Translations under genes and position numbers: made by a program
Shown: piece after piece, positions 7,546 through 15,718 of the stretch
How the letters are laid out: each line of letters opens with the position of its first letter
How positions within the stretch are numbered: the first letter of the stretch is position 1
Notes under the pieces: model-generated
The model's input: the letters and a program-made list of their open reading frames with translations, nothing else
The model's database searches: none
What the model was told of the DNA's origin: nothing
Origin: an uncultured Oscillospiraceae bacterium
GTDB lineage: Bacteria > Bacillota > Clostridia > Oscillospirales > Oscillospiraceae
Direction: 5' to 3'
Length of the DNA: 64,000 bases
NCBI GenBank assembly: GCA_934613505.1
Contig: CAKTTB010000002.1
Span: forward strand, 1 to 64,000

Positions 7546-8798
7546 AGGGCATCCTCCTTGAGTGATGAAAAATCGTCCCAGAACGCGGGATAGGATTTGG
7601 CGACGCATTCGCTGCCCGTGACAATTACAGGCCCCGCGCAGCCGCAGGCGGCGACAGCCGCGCTCATGGCGATGCGGTGGTCGCCAGCGGCGTCCGCCGT
7701 GCCGCCCTGCAGCATGGGGACACCGGTGATGGTGAGCGCGTCCGGGCCTTCCTGCACCTGCCCGCCCAGCGCGCGGATGAGCGCCGCCGTCGTCGCGAGC
7801 CGGTCGGATTCCTTCAGCCGCAGGCGCGCGGCGTTTTCAATGTGCGTCTCGCCCTCGGCCAGCGCGGCCAGAGCGGAGACGGTCGGGATCAGATCCGGGA
7901 TCGGCCCGGCGTCCACCGTGATCCCGCGCAGCGCGCGGCGTCGGACCGTGACGGATGTGCCGTCCACCCGAACCTCCGCGCCGAAGCGCGTCAGAAGCGT
8001 CAGAATCGCCCGGTCGGCCTGCAGGGAGTCCTGCACAAGGCCATGGACGGTGATCCCCGCTTTGCTAAGCGCGCCCATGCAGAGGAAGAACGCCGCGTTC
8101 GACCAGTCGCCCTCGACTGTCTGCACAGCGGGCGCGTGATAGAACTGCTGGCCCTCGATCTGGTAGCTCTGGCCGGTTTTCTGCACGGTGCTCCCGGCGG
8201 CGCGGATGGCCTGCTCCGTCATGGCGACGTACTGTGCCGACTGGAGTTCCCCCGTGACTGTCAGCGTACTGTCCCCGAAAAGGAGCGGCAGCGCGAACAG
8301 CAGACCGGATACGAACTGCGACGAGACGCTTCCCGGCAGGGTGTAATCCCCCGCCGTCAGCTGCCCGGACACGTGAAGCACATCGCCGCAGCGCCGGAGC
8401 GTCATCCCGTGTGCCTGCAGAAGCTCCTGCAAAGGGGACAGCGGCCGCTCGGGCAGACGTCCGTGCATCCGCACCTCCGCGCTGACGCCGAGTGCGCCGA
8501 GAACGGGCAGCAGAAACCGGAGCGTCGAGCCGCTTTCGCCGACGTCCAGCTGCGCGGTATGCGCAGCCGCGCCGGAGAGCGGGCGGATGTGCAGCGCGCC
8601 GTCCTGCGCGTCGATCGCAGCGCCGAGTGCGCGCAGACACCGGACGGTCGCTGCGATATCGTCGTTCGTCGCGTTCAGATAGAGACAGCTTGGCGCGTCG
8701 GACAGGGCGGCGCAGATGAGCATGCGGTGCGCCTGCGATTTGGAGCAGGGGATCGTGACAGCGCCCGCGCGGGCGCCGCCAGAAAGCGTCCGGTTCAT
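7542..8798 (-). CDS. aroA: 3-phosphoshikimate 1-carboxyvinyltransferase (EPSP synthase)
   Basis: Transfers enolpyruvyl from PEP to shikimate-3-phosphate. The 418-aa product has the PEP/S3P-binding start IPCSKSQAHRML, the ESGSTLRFLLP region and the C-terminal LRLKESDRL..., all standard. The true start is ATG 8798 (MNRTLSGG), which overlaps the aroB stop as ATGA and has GGAGG upstream; the open frame extends 8 codons further without a ribosome site. Translationally coupled on both sides. Confidence 0.95.
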   Translation of the reverse strand: MNRTLSGGARAGAVTIPCSKSQAHRMLICAALSDAPSCLYLNATNDDIAATVRCLRALGAAIDAQDGALHIRPLSGAAAHTAQLDVGESGSTLRFLLPVLGALGVSAEVRMHGRLPERPLSPLQELLQAHGMTLRRCGDVLHVSGQLTAGDYTLPGSVSSQFVSGLLFALPLLFGDSTLTVTGELQSAQYVAMTEQAIRAAGSTVQKTGQSYQIEGQQFYHAPAVQTVEGDWSNAAFFLCMGALSKAGITVHGLVQDSLQADRAILTLLTRFGAEVRVDGTSVTVRRRALRGITVDAGPIPDLIPTVSALAALAEGETHIENAARLRLKESDRLATTAALIRALGGQVQEGPDALTITGVPMLQGGTADAAGDHRIAMSAAVAACGCAGPVIVTGSECVAKSYPAFWDDFSSLKEDAL

Positions 8799-9853
8799 CG
8801 CGCCCCTCCGGCCTGCAGCCATGCAAGCAGCTCCGACGCTGGCGTTTTGAGGATCTGGCAGCTGCCGATCTGCGTCGGGACGATCAGATTGATCGAGCTG
8901 CCGGAGGATTTTTTGTCATGTACGACCGTGCGCAGCAGCGCATCTGCCGGATACGCACAGTCGGTCGGCAGGCCGTACTGCTGGAGAAGCAATACAATTG
9001 CGTCCCGCGTTTCCGCGCTGCAAAGGCCATACGAGACCGCGGCGCGCGCCATCATGGCCATGCCGATGGCGACGGCGGAGCCGTGACTGACGGAAAAGCC
9101 GCTGCAGGCCTCGATGCCGTGACCGAACGTGTGGCCAAGGTTCAGAAGCTGCCGCGTGCCGCAGTCAAATTCGTCCTGCGAGACGATATCCCGCTTCATC
9201 CGGACGCAGGTCTCAATGATGTGCTCGAGCTGATCGCGGGCGGGCACGGAACTGAGATCGTCAAAGAACGGGGCGTTCCCCAGAACGGCATATTTGATGA
9301 CCTCGGCGCAGCCGTCGCGGAAGATGTTTTCCGGAAGCGTCTGCAGACAGTCCGGATCGCAGAGAACGAGCCACGGCTGGTAGAATGTTCCGGCAAGATT
9401 TTTGCCCGCGGGCAGATCGATGGCCGTCTTTCCGCCGACGGACGAATCGACCATGGCCAGAAGCGTCGTCGGGATCTGGATAAAGCCAAGCCCGCGCAGA
9501 TACGTCGATGCGGCAAAGCCCGTCAGATCGCCGACCACGCCGCCGCCCAGCGCGACCAGCGCGTCCGTGCGCGTCAGCCGCTGCGCGGCAAGCACGTCCA
9601 GAAGCTGCAGATATGTCGCGGCGTTCTTGGAACTCTCGCCATGGGGGAAAACAAACGTGCAGACGCGGAAGCCTTCTGCTTCAAGGCTCCTCTGCACCGT
9701 CTCGCCGAACAGCGGCCATACCGCGTCGTCGGAGACGATCATAATGGCCGAAGCCTTCGTGACGCCGCGGATCTGCGCGCCAGCGCTTTGCAGAAGCCCG
9801 CGCCCGATCAAAACGTCATACTGCCGCGAGGCGGGGATATGCACGGTTTTCAT
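8795..9853 (-). CDS. aroB: 3-dehydroquinate synthase
   Basis: NAD- and metal-dependent cyclisation of DAHP to 3-dehydroquinate. The 352-aa length is normal. Visible family regions are FPHGESSKN, ALGGGVVGDLTGFAASTYLRG, QIPTTLLAMVDSSVGGKTAID and the metal-binding RQLLNLGHTFGHGIE. The start overlaps the tyrA stop by 4 bp. It is the third gene of the seven-gene aromatic operon. Confidence 0.96.
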   Translation of the reverse strand: MKTVHIPASRQYDVLIGRGLLQSAGAQIRGVTKASAIMIVSDDAVWPLFGETVQRSLEAEGFRVCTFVFPHGESSKNAATYLQLLDVLAAQRLTRTDALVALGGGVVGDLTGFAASTYLRGLGFIQIPTTLLAMVDSSVGGKTAIDLPAGKNLAGTFYQPWLVLCDPDCLQTLPENIFRDGCAEVIKYAVLGNAPFFDDLSSVPARDQLEHIIETCVRMKRDIVSQDEFDCGTRQLLNLGHTFGHGIEACSGFSVSHGSAVAIGMAMMARAAVSYGLCSAETRDAIVLLLQQYGLPTDCAYPADALLRTVVHDKKSSGSSINLIVPTQIGSCQILKTPASELLAWLQAGGAR

Positions 9854-10683
9854 CGGCCGTCGACCTCCTCCTTGCGCTTTTTGCCGTCCTCGAGCAGCTG
9901 CGTCAGCGCAGCGCCGTCGTTATCGGCGATGGCGGCGCGGTACTGCATGAGACTGTCCATCAGGCAGTCCAGCTCGCGGAGCAGGCAGTCGCGGTTTTCC
10001 AGAAACAGCTCCGACCACATCGGGGCATTCAGCCACGCGACGCGGGTCATATCTTTGTAGCTGCCGGCGGAGAAGCCCTTGTGCGCCTTGGCTGTCGGGC
10101 TTTTGATGTAGGCGTTGGAGACCAGATGCGCCATCTGCGAGGTGAAGGCGATCATCTCGTCATGATTTTCCGCCGTAGTGACGGAGTAGCTGCCGAAGCC
10201 CGCGGGGCTGAGCAGCTCCTTGGCGCGGGTCAGAAGCTCGATGTTGTCAAAGTCCGGCGGGACGATGACCATCGGGGCGTTATGATAGAGGTTCGCGCGC
10301 GCATGGCCGAAGCCGGAATACTGCGTGCCTGCCATCGGATGCCCGCCGAGATAGCAGAAGCCGTATTCCTTCGCGAGCGGGAAGGCCTGGCTGCACACGA
10401 CGCGCTTGGTGCCGCAGCAGTCGATGACGAGCGGCTTTTCGCCGATGTGCGGCGCGGCCTGCCGCAGATAGTCGATGGCGGCCTGCGGGCGGACGCACAG
10501 AAGCACGAGATCACAGCTGCCGATGCTGTCCATGGTCAGCGGTTCGTCGACCGCGTCGGCCAGCTGCGCGAAGGAGAGAACGCTCTCGTCCGCATCATGG
10601 CCGAGAACGGTCCAGCCCGCGGCGTGATATGCCTTTGCAAACGAGCCTCCGATGAGGCCGAGACCTACGATGCCGACCGTCAT
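9850..10683 (-). CDS. tyrA: Prephenate dehydrogenase
   Basis: Oxidative decarboxylation of prephenate to 4-hydroxyphenylpyruvate, the tyrosine branch. The 277-aa product has the Rossmann start VGIVGLGLIGGSFAKAY, DCCGTKR and the substrate-site region GGHPMAGTQYSGF. There is no chorismate mutase or ACT domain fused, so feedback inhibition through an ACT domain is unlikely. Start 10683 (ATG) overlaps the aroF stop as ATGA. Its place second in the operon, with no phenylalanine-branch gene, gives the operon a tyrosine bias. Confidence 0.92.
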   Translation of the reverse strand: MTVGIVGLGLIGGSFAKAYHAAGWTVLGHDADESVLSFAQLADAVDEPLTMDSIGSCDLVLLCVRPQAAIDYLRQAAPHIGEKPLVIDCCGTKRVVCSQAFPLAKEYGFCYLGGHPMAGTQYSGFGHARANLYHNAPMVIVPPDFDNIELLTRAKELLSPAGFGSYSVTTAENHDEMIAFTSQMAHLVSNAYIKSPTAKAHKGFSAGSYKDMTRVAWLNAPMWSELFLENRDCLLRELDCLMDSLMQYRAAIADNDGAALTQLLEDGKKRKEEVDGR

Positions 10684-11684
10684 TTCGTCACCGCCTCGCG
10701 GACTGCGCGGACCTTTTCGGCGACCTCGGCGAACTGCTCGCAGGTGAGCGACTGCGCGCCGTCGCACAGCGCGTGGATAGGATCGTTGTGCACCTCGACG
10801 ATGACGCCGTCCGCGCCGCAGGCGGCTGCCGCCAGCGTCATGGGCGGGACAAGGCGGTTGATGCCCGTGGAGTGGCTGGGATCGACAATGACCGGCAGGT
10901 GCGACAGCTCGTGCAGCATCGGCACGGCGGCAAGGTCGAGCGTGTTGCGGGTGTAATCGTCAAACGTGCGGATGCCGCGCTCGCAGAGGATGACGTTGTC
11001 GTTGCCGCTGGCCATGATGTATTCCGCGCTCATCAGCAGCTCCTTGAGCGTGTTGGCAAGGCCGCGCTTGAGAAGGATCGGCTTTTTGACCGAGCCCATC
11101 TCCTTGAGAAGGTCATAGTTCTGCATGTTGCGTGCGCCGATCTGGATGACGTCGACGTTGTCAAAGAGCGGCAGGTGCTTGATATTCATCAGCTCCGTCA
11201 CGATGGGAAGCCCCGTCTCCTGCTTGGCAATCTCGAGAAGGCGCAGGCCCTGCTCGTGCAGACCCTGGAAGTCATACGGCGAGGTGCGCGGCTTGAACGC
11301 GCCGCCGCGCAGCAGCTGCGCGCCCGCGGCCTTGACGGCCTTGGCGACATAGACGATCTGCTCCTCCGATTCAACGGAGCACGGGCCCGCGATCATGGCG
11401 AAATGCCCGCCGCCGAACTTCGCGTCGCCGACCGACACGACGGTGTCGTCCGGGTGGAACTTGCGGTTGCAGCATTTGAAGGGATCGGTGACCCGCTTGA
11501 CGGAGTCGACGATCTCCAGACTTTCCAGCAGAGACATATCCAGACGGCTCGTATCGCCGACAAGGCCGAGAACGGTCTGATACTCGCCCAGCGACGGGTG
11601 TACGTCAAGACCCTGCGCCTTGAGCCAGCTGATGAGCTGATTTCTCTTTTCCTCGGGAACGTTGTGCTTCAGAACGACAATCAT
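10680..11684 (-). CDS. aroF: 3-deoxy-7-phosphoheptulonate (DAHP) synthase, type I-beta
   Basis: Entry step: condenses PEP and erythrose-4-phosphate. The 334-aa product has an N-terminal ferredoxin-like regulatory domain (about 1-70) before the barrel with AGPCSVES, LRGGAFKPRTSPYDFQG, QIGARNMQN and DPSHSTG, the class I-beta pattern. Start 11684 (MIVVLKHN) has GGAGG upstream. It is the first structural gene after the attenuator, 23 bp from the terminator hairpin, so the whole pathway is gated at this point. Other symbols (aroG, aroA) are used in other species. Confidence 0.95.
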   Translation of the reverse strand: MIVVLKHNVPEEKRNQLISWLKAQGLDVHPSLGEYQTVLGLVGDTSRLDMSLLESLEIVDSVKRVTDPFKCCNRKFHPDDTVVSVGDAKFGGGHFAMIAGPCSVESEEQIVYVAKAVKAAGAQLLRGGAFKPRTSPYDFQGLHEQGLRLLEIAKQETGLPIVTELMNIKHLPLFDNVDVIQIGARNMQNYDLLKEMGSVKKPILLKRGLANTLKELLMSAEYIMASGNDNVILCERGIRTFDDYTRNTLDLAAVPMLHELSHLPVIVDPSHSTGINRLVPPMTLAAAACGADGVIVEVHNDPIHALCDGAQSLTCEQFAEVAEKVRAVREAVTK

Positions 11685-11706
11685 GTTGGTGACCTCCAAT
11701 CAACAA

Positions 11707-11740
11707 TAAAAAATGCGGCACAGTCAATTCTGTGCCGCAT
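11707..11740 (-). terminator. Attenuator terminator before aroF
   Basis: An 11-bp stem (ATGCGGCACAG / CTGTGCCGCAT, 11713-11740) with a 6-nt loop and a T-rich tail on the minus strand, between the leader peptide and aroF. Confidence 0.92.
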
Positions 11741-11776
11741 CAAAACTTACTCTCTTTTGCGCATCACAAATTGACC
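11713..11776 (-). promoter_or_regulatory. Antiterminator pairing of the aro attenuator
   Basis: Minus-strand GTCAATTTGTG (11765-11775) can pair with CACAGAATTGAC inside the terminator (11723-11734), giving 11 base pairs with one bulge. Upstream, the Tyr-codon region can pair with ATAGTAAGG just before 11776. A ribosome stalled on the Tyr/Phe codons would free the first segment to block the terminator; rapid translation would allow termination. This is the standard region 1:2 / 2:3 / 3:4 logic, deduced by hand pairing. Confidence 0.75.
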
Positions 11777-11779
11777 TTA

Positions 11780-11830
11780 CTATCTGACGACAGTAAAGTA
11801 ATAGTAGGATGCGAAAACAGTCGAGAACAT
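11780..11830 (-). CDS. aro leader peptide MFSTVFASYYYFTVVR
   Basis: A 16-codon open frame with a good ribosome site (AAAGGAG ten bases upstream of ATG). It holds three consecutive Tyr codons followed by Phe, plus two more Phe, in a 16-residue peptide, and is followed by the attenuator hairpins of the aro operon. It would act in cis as a sensor of charged tRNA-Tyr and tRNA-Phe; the peptide itself need have no function. The promoter lies 32 bp upstream. The composition and position make chance very unlikely. Confidence 0.88.
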   Translation of the reverse strand: MFSTVFASYYYFTVVR

Positions 11831-11861
11831 AAGAATAAAACTCCTTTAACTTGCTGAAGAC

Positions 11862-11890
11862 ATCATAGCACGCGGCGGGATGCTTGTCAA
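11862..11890 (-). promoter_or_regulatory. aro operon promoter
   Basis: Perfect TTGACA, 17 bp, TATGAT on the minus strand, placed to start transcription near 11854, just ahead of the leader peptide. Confidence 0.85.
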
Positions 11891-11918
11891 CCGGAAATCC
11901 TGGAAAAACCGCAGCAGC

Positions 11919-13835
11919 TTACAGCTTTTCCGCTTCCTCCAGCCAGAGCCTGCTCGATGCGTCGGACGGCATGCGCCAGTCACCGCGCGGCGAGAGCGTG
12001 ACCGAGCCGACCTTCGGGCCGTCCGGGATGCACGAGCGCTTGAACTGCTGCTGGAAGAACCGGCGGCAGAACGTCTTGAGCCAGTGCAGGATCGTCTCGC
12101 GGCTGTACTTGCCGCCGTAGGCGTAGGACGCCATCCGGAAGAGCTTGCGCGGGCGCGAGCCGAAGCGGAGCGTATGGTACAGGAAGAAATCGTGCAGCTC
12201 ATACGGGCCGACAAGATCCTCGGTCTTCTGCGCGATCTGGCCGTTTTCGTCGGCCGGAAGCAGCTCCGGCGAGACGGGCGTGTCGAGGATGTCCAGCAGA
12301 ATGTCGCGCAGGGCCGGGGCGCTGCTGTCCGCCTCATAGCGGACGATATACCGCACCAGCGTCTTCGGCACGGAGCAGTTGACCGCGTACATGGACATGT
12401 GGTCGCCGTTGTATGTCGCCCAGCCGAGTGCCAGCTCGGACAGATCACCCGTGCCGATCACAAGCCCGCCGGACTGGTTGGCGATGTCCATGAGGACCTG
12501 CGTGCGCTCGCGCGCCTGACAGTTTTCATACGTGACGTCATGCACGGCCTCGTCGTGACCGATGTCCGCGAAGTGCTGGCGGACGGAGGCGGTGATGTTG
12601 ACCTCCTGCACGCTGACGCCGAGTGCCTCACACAGCGCGACGGCATTGGACTTTGTGCGCTTCGTCGTGCCGAAGCACGGCATGGTGACGCACAGGATCT
12701 CCTTCCGGCTGCGCCCGGCCAGATCAAAGGCGCGCACGCACACCAGAAGCGCCAGCGTGCTGTCCAGCCCGCCGGAAATGCCCAGCACGACGGTCTTCGC
12801 GTGCGTATGCTCGATGCGCTTTTTCAGGCCCTGCGACTGGATGCGCAAAATTGCCTCCGCGCGGGCGCGCAGCTGCTCGTCATACGGCGGGACAAACGGG
12901 TTGGGGGCAAAGTGGCGCGTCAGCGCGGTGTCGCGCAGCGGCTGGAAGAACAGAACGGTCTGCAGATCCGGTACGGCGTCGTAGGTCGTGACGCGGTGGC
13001 GCTCATGCGCCAGACGCTGCACGTCAATCTCGGAGACCGTCAGCTCCGCATCACCGAACGGCTCGTTTTCGGCCAGAATGGTCCCGTTTTCCGCGATCAG
13101 ATGGTGGCGGGAGAAAACCATGTCCTGCGTCGATTCCGTGGGCGAGGCGCTGCAGTAGACATACCCGCAGGCCAGCCGCGCAGACGTGGACGAGACAAGC
13201 GAGCGCCGGTATTCGGCCTTGCCGATGACCTCGTCCGAGGCGGAAAGATTGAGGATCATGGCAGCGCCGCCCGCGCAGAGGCCGGTCGACGGCGGGCAGG
13301 GCACCCAGAGATCCTCGCAGAGCTCCACGCCGAAGGTATAGTCCGGCATGCCCGCACAGGCGAACAGCAGCTTTGCCCCAAACGGAACCATCTGGCCGCA
13401 GAGCGTCAGCTCATAATTTTTTCCGCCGAGAACGCTCGCCGAGGCGAACTGCCGCAGCTCGTAAAACTCACCGTAGTTCGGGATATGCGTCTTCGGCACG
13501 ACGCCGAGAATGCGCCCGGCGTGCACAACAGCCGCGCAGTTATAGAGCTTTCCGCCGAACCGCAGCGGAAGCCCCACCGCGACGACGGGATAGAGCGCTT
13601 TGGATGCTTCCACGATCGCCTGCAGCGCAGGCTCCACCGCGCCGAGCAGGCAGTCGGAGAAAAACAAATCGCCGCACGTGTAGCCCGTCAGGCAAAGCTC
13701 CGGCAGCACCAGCACATTGACGCCCGCCGCGTCTGCCTCCCGCATGCGCGCAAGCACGGTCTGCGTATTGTATTCCACATCCGCGACCACAACATCGACC
13801 GTCCCGGCTGCAGTCTTGATAAATCCGTCTTTCAT
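11919..13835 (-). CDS. nadE: Glutamine-dependent NAD+ synthetase
   Basis: Final step of NAD synthesis: amidates nicotinate adenine dinucleotide with ATP, using ammonia released from glutamine. The 638-aa product has an N-terminal nitrilase-type glutaminase (LPELCLTGY Glu, PKTHIPNYGEFYE Lys, VELCEDLWVP Cys) and a C-terminal synthetase with the ATP pyrophosphatase loop GISGGLDSTLAL and IGTGDLSELALGW. The length is that of the two-domain enzyme. It has its own promoter (13868-13896) and CAGGAG upstream of the start. No convincing terminator separates it from the aro promoter. Confidence 0.95.
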   Translation of the reverse strand: MKDGFIKTAAGTVDVVVADVEYNTQTVLARMREADAAGVNVLVLPELCLTGYTCGDLFFSDCLLGAVEPALQAIVEASKALYPVVAVGLPLRFGGKLYNCAAVVHAGRILGVVPKTHIPNYGEFYELRQFASASVLGGKNYELTLCGQMVPFGAKLLFACAGMPDYTFGVELCEDLWVPCPPSTGLCAGGAAMILNLSASDEVIGKAEYRRSLVSSTSARLACGYVYCSASPTESTQDMVFSRHHLIAENGTILAENEPFGDAELTVSEIDVQRLAHERHRVTTYDAVPDLQTVLFFQPLRDTALTRHFAPNPFVPPYDEQLRARAEAILRIQSQGLKKRIEHTHAKTVVLGISGGLDSTLALLVCVRAFDLAGRSRKEILCVTMPCFGTTKRTKSNAVALCEALGVSVQEVNITASVRQHFADIGHDEAVHDVTYENCQARERTQVLMDIANQSGGLVIGTGDLSELALGWATYNGDHMSMYAVNCSVPKTLVRYIVRYEADSSAPALRDILLDILDTPVSPELLPADENGQIAQKTEDLVGPYELHDFFLYHTLRFGSRPRKLFRMASYAYGGKYSRETILHWLKTFCRRFFQQQFKRSCIPDGPKVGSVTLSPRGDWRMPSDASSRLWLEEAEKL

Positions 13836-13867
13836 GCCAAACGCTCCTGATTTGTGTAGTTACCTAT

Positions 13868-13896
13868 ACGATACACGCTTTTGGGGGAATTATCAA
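13868..13896 (-). promoter_or_regulatory. nadE promoter
   Basis: TTGATA, 17 bp, TATCGT on the minus strand, about 30 bp upstream of the nadE ATG. Confidence 0.55.
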
Positions 13897-13954
13897 GACG
13901 GGACCGTCAAATTGTTATATCCTTGGAAATCATTTACAATGGATTCATCGTATA

Positions 13955-13993
13955 AACAACCGGCAGCAGTCACTTGACTGCTGCCGGTTGTTG
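13955..13993. terminator. Strong hairpin upstream of nadE
   Basis: A ~17-bp stem (AACAACCGGCAGCAGTCA) with a small loop. The minus-strand 3' side has only a weak T-run, so it probably insulates nadE from the AT-rich island but may not be a strict intrinsic terminator. Confidence 0.55.
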
Positions 13994-14064
13994 CGCTAAG
14001 CGGTTATTTGTTGTCCTTATGCGTGCTCACCTTTGGGCCTGCAGGTTTTTCTTCTTGTGAAAGA

Positions 14065-14110
14065 GCGCCAAAATGATACATAACCCATAGAAAAAGCGCC
14101 AAAATGATAC
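14065..14110. repeat. Direct repeat GCGCCAAAATGATAC x2, possible IS21-type end remnant
   Basis: Two perfect 15-bp copies at 14065-14079 and 14096-14110, 31 bp apart. Repeated GTATCATTTTGGCGC motifs resemble the multiple transposase-binding repeats at the ends of IS21-family elements; this is from memory and not checked. No transposase gene is present. Confidence 0.4.
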
Positions 14111-14150
14111 GCGACGATCGCCTCGACAAACGAGAAGTTGTCGCTTTACT

Positions 14151-14531
14151 TTACTTCTGTTGCGTCTTAATCAAAATGCATTCGGTTACAAGTGCCATCG
14201 TTATTAAGGCTCCCACAAAGGTGAAATAACTCAATCCATACACCAACGGCAAAAGAGAAATAACTGCTGTAATAATTGAAAGAACAAACATAGAATTGAA
14301 AACTCCATTTTTCTTTAATGAAATCAACGACAGCAACAAGATAACAACAGTAAGTACGGCTGTAATAAGTGGAGCAAAATTTGCATAGCCAAACGGTATT
14401 GGACTAAAGTATGAGAATGTTTCTTTTACTCTTTCTGTCGGAGATGGAGCAAAAATACAAACTGCCCCAAGCGGCAATATTTCTAACGCTATTGTTATAG
14501 CTGGCAAAACTACTAAACTGATTTTCTTCAT
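14151..14531 (-). CDS. Small membrane protein of unknown function, AT-rich gene
   Basis: A 126-aa product starting MKKISLVVLPAIT at 14531, with AGAGG upstream; a longer frame to 14603 exists without a ribosome site. Four hydrophobic segments are visible (about 5-27, 49-69, 76-96 and 98-117), so it is an inner-membrane protein with no known motif. Its codon use is AT-rich and unlike every neighbour, and it lies between repeat remnants and a decayed recombinase, which points to recent transfer. The function is not recognised. Confidence 0.6.
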   Translation of the reverse strand: MKKISLVVLPAITIALEILPLGAVCIFAPSPTERVKETFSYFSPIPFGYANFAPLITAVLTVVILLLSLISLKKNGVFNSMFVLSIITAVISLLPLVYGLSYFTFVGALITMALVTECILIKTQQK

Positions 14532-14628
14532 GTTCTGTACCTCTTTCGTAAATCCCGATTTATCAAAATAATTATACCGGAAAAGTATGAATTTTTCAAC
14601 CATTCAAGCCAATAAAGACCCAGCAAAT

Positions 14629-15026
14629 CTACTCTTTGACCTTTGCAGCATAGTCCGCCGAGCTCACTTCCATCCGCTGCTTCGCTCTGTGCAGGGCGAG
14701 CACCGCTCCTTGTAGTGCGATGATCTCTTCGTCGATCCTGTGGAGTGCGGCCTTGTTCTCCGGTTCAAGTGCAAGTTCGGCTCCGTCCCGGACGGCCTCG
14801 ACCACTTCTTCGGCGCTGTCAACGAGCGTTCTCATTGCTGCGAGGTACGTTGCTTTCAGCACCTCTTCGTTCACATGGTGGCTGTCGCATTCGGCGCGGC
14901 CGTTGATGATATGATTGCAGCATCCCCATGATGCCCCGTCCGCTTGCCGCTGCCCATCGTGCGTACCTGCCCGCGGAGCGTTGATCCGCATATACCGCAC
15001 GCGAGCATCCCGCTGAACGGGTAACG
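14629..15026 (-). pseudogene. Remnant of a large serine recombinase (C-terminal part)
   Basis: Reading from 15026, one frame gives RYPFSGMLACGICGSTL, the start of the recombinase zinc-ribbon. Another frame, ending at 14629, continues ASWGCCNHIINGRAECDSHH..NEEVL and then a coiled coil. The two join if one G is added to the GGGG run at 14934-14937, so there is a 1-nt frameshift. The catalytic N-terminal domain is missing and upstream frames are closed by stops. It is a dead fragment of an integrative element; no active recombinase should be made. Confidence 0.8.
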
Positions 15027-15118
15027 GCTGCTATCCGTAATAGCACAATGTCTCGCATTTTTTCAAGAATTAAAGGCGACAAAATTGTGACTTGACGTGG
15101 TTAATCTTATGAATTCTT

Positions 15119-15150
15119 GTCCTCGTAGGGTTCAAGTCCTACCTCCTATA
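15119..15150 (+). other. tRNA-like 3' fragment (possible att scar)
   Basis: Contains GTAGGGTTCAAGTCCTACC, a T-arm-like hairpin with an 8-nt instead of 7-nt loop, followed by an acceptor-like CTCCTATA. No matching 5' half lies upstream. It sits beside the recombinase remnant, as would a scar of an element that integrated into a tRNA gene. Confidence 0.35.
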
Positions 15151-15232
15151 TCCTTTTGTGCGTTCTTTTCAGAGCAAAGAAACGCGAAAAGTACAACAGC
15201 GGTTTTGGGCTGTTTCTGCCGTTGAAAGCAAA

Positions 15233-15278
15233 AAATCGGGCTCCGCAGCAGCCGCTCGACCGCTCCGAAGCCCGATTT
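15233..15278 (-). terminator. Second hairpin downstream of tRNA-Gln
   Basis: Arms AAATCGGGCTCCG and CGAAGCCCGATTT pair at 12 of 13 positions around a 20-nt loop, with a T6 run on the minus strand. It would back up the terminator at 15314-15352. Confidence 0.55.
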
Positions 15279-15313
15279 AACTGTATTTGCCCTGCTTTTT
15301 TGCCCAAAATGCA

Positions 15314-15352
15314 GAAAAAAACCTCTCTTACCTTTGCAGACAAAAGAGGTTT
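15314..15352 (-). terminator. tRNA-Gln terminator
   Basis: On the minus strand AACCTCT...AGAGGTT followed by a T7 run, ten bases after the tRNA 3' end. Confidence 0.7.
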
Positions 15353-15361
15353 CTTTGATGG

Positions 15362-15432
15362 CAGGGGATGAGGGATTCGAACCCCCGCAAACGGAGTCAG
15401 AGTCCGGTGTGCTACCGTTACACAAATCCCCT
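15362..15432 (-). tRNA. tRNA-Gln (anticodon CUG)
   Basis: A 71-nt cloverleaf. Acceptor AGGGGAT pairs with ATCCCCT, discriminator G. The D-arm contains AACGGTAGC, the anticodon arm is CCGGA-CTCTGAC-TCCGT (one mismatch at 27-43) with anticodon CTG, and the T-arm is GGGGG-TTCGAAT-CCCTC. CCA is not encoded. It reads CAG codons. Confidence 0.93.
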
Positions 15433-15718
15433 AAATGACTTCTTTCCGAAGCGCATGATTATTATAACGATTTCCTGCAAAAAGTCAAGACTAATTTTTT
15501 CTTTTTTGCAGAAATTAAAATGGACGTTAAAAAAGCCGGTTAATTCAGGAGGAACAGGAAACGACTGCGGCCTACGCGGCGTATTTGCGGCGGAAGGGCG
15601 GCGTTCCTGCTTTTTTCCAAGGAAAACAGACTTTCTTTTACATGTGCTGCGCGCGGTTGCTTTCTGTCCTGCCCGGTCATGCTAAAGGCGCTGAGAATAT
15701 TGGGGAGAGGATGAGAGT

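Noticed and set aside
14629..15000. An intact 123-aa hypothetical protein
   Set aside because: Its sequence is the C-terminal half of a serine recombinase zinc-ribbon and coiled coil, and the matching N-terminal half is in another frame one base away.
15119..15150. A complete tRNA gene beside the recombinase remnant
   Set aside because: Only a T-arm and an acceptor-like 3' end exist; the T-loop has an extra base and no D or anticodon arm fits upstream.
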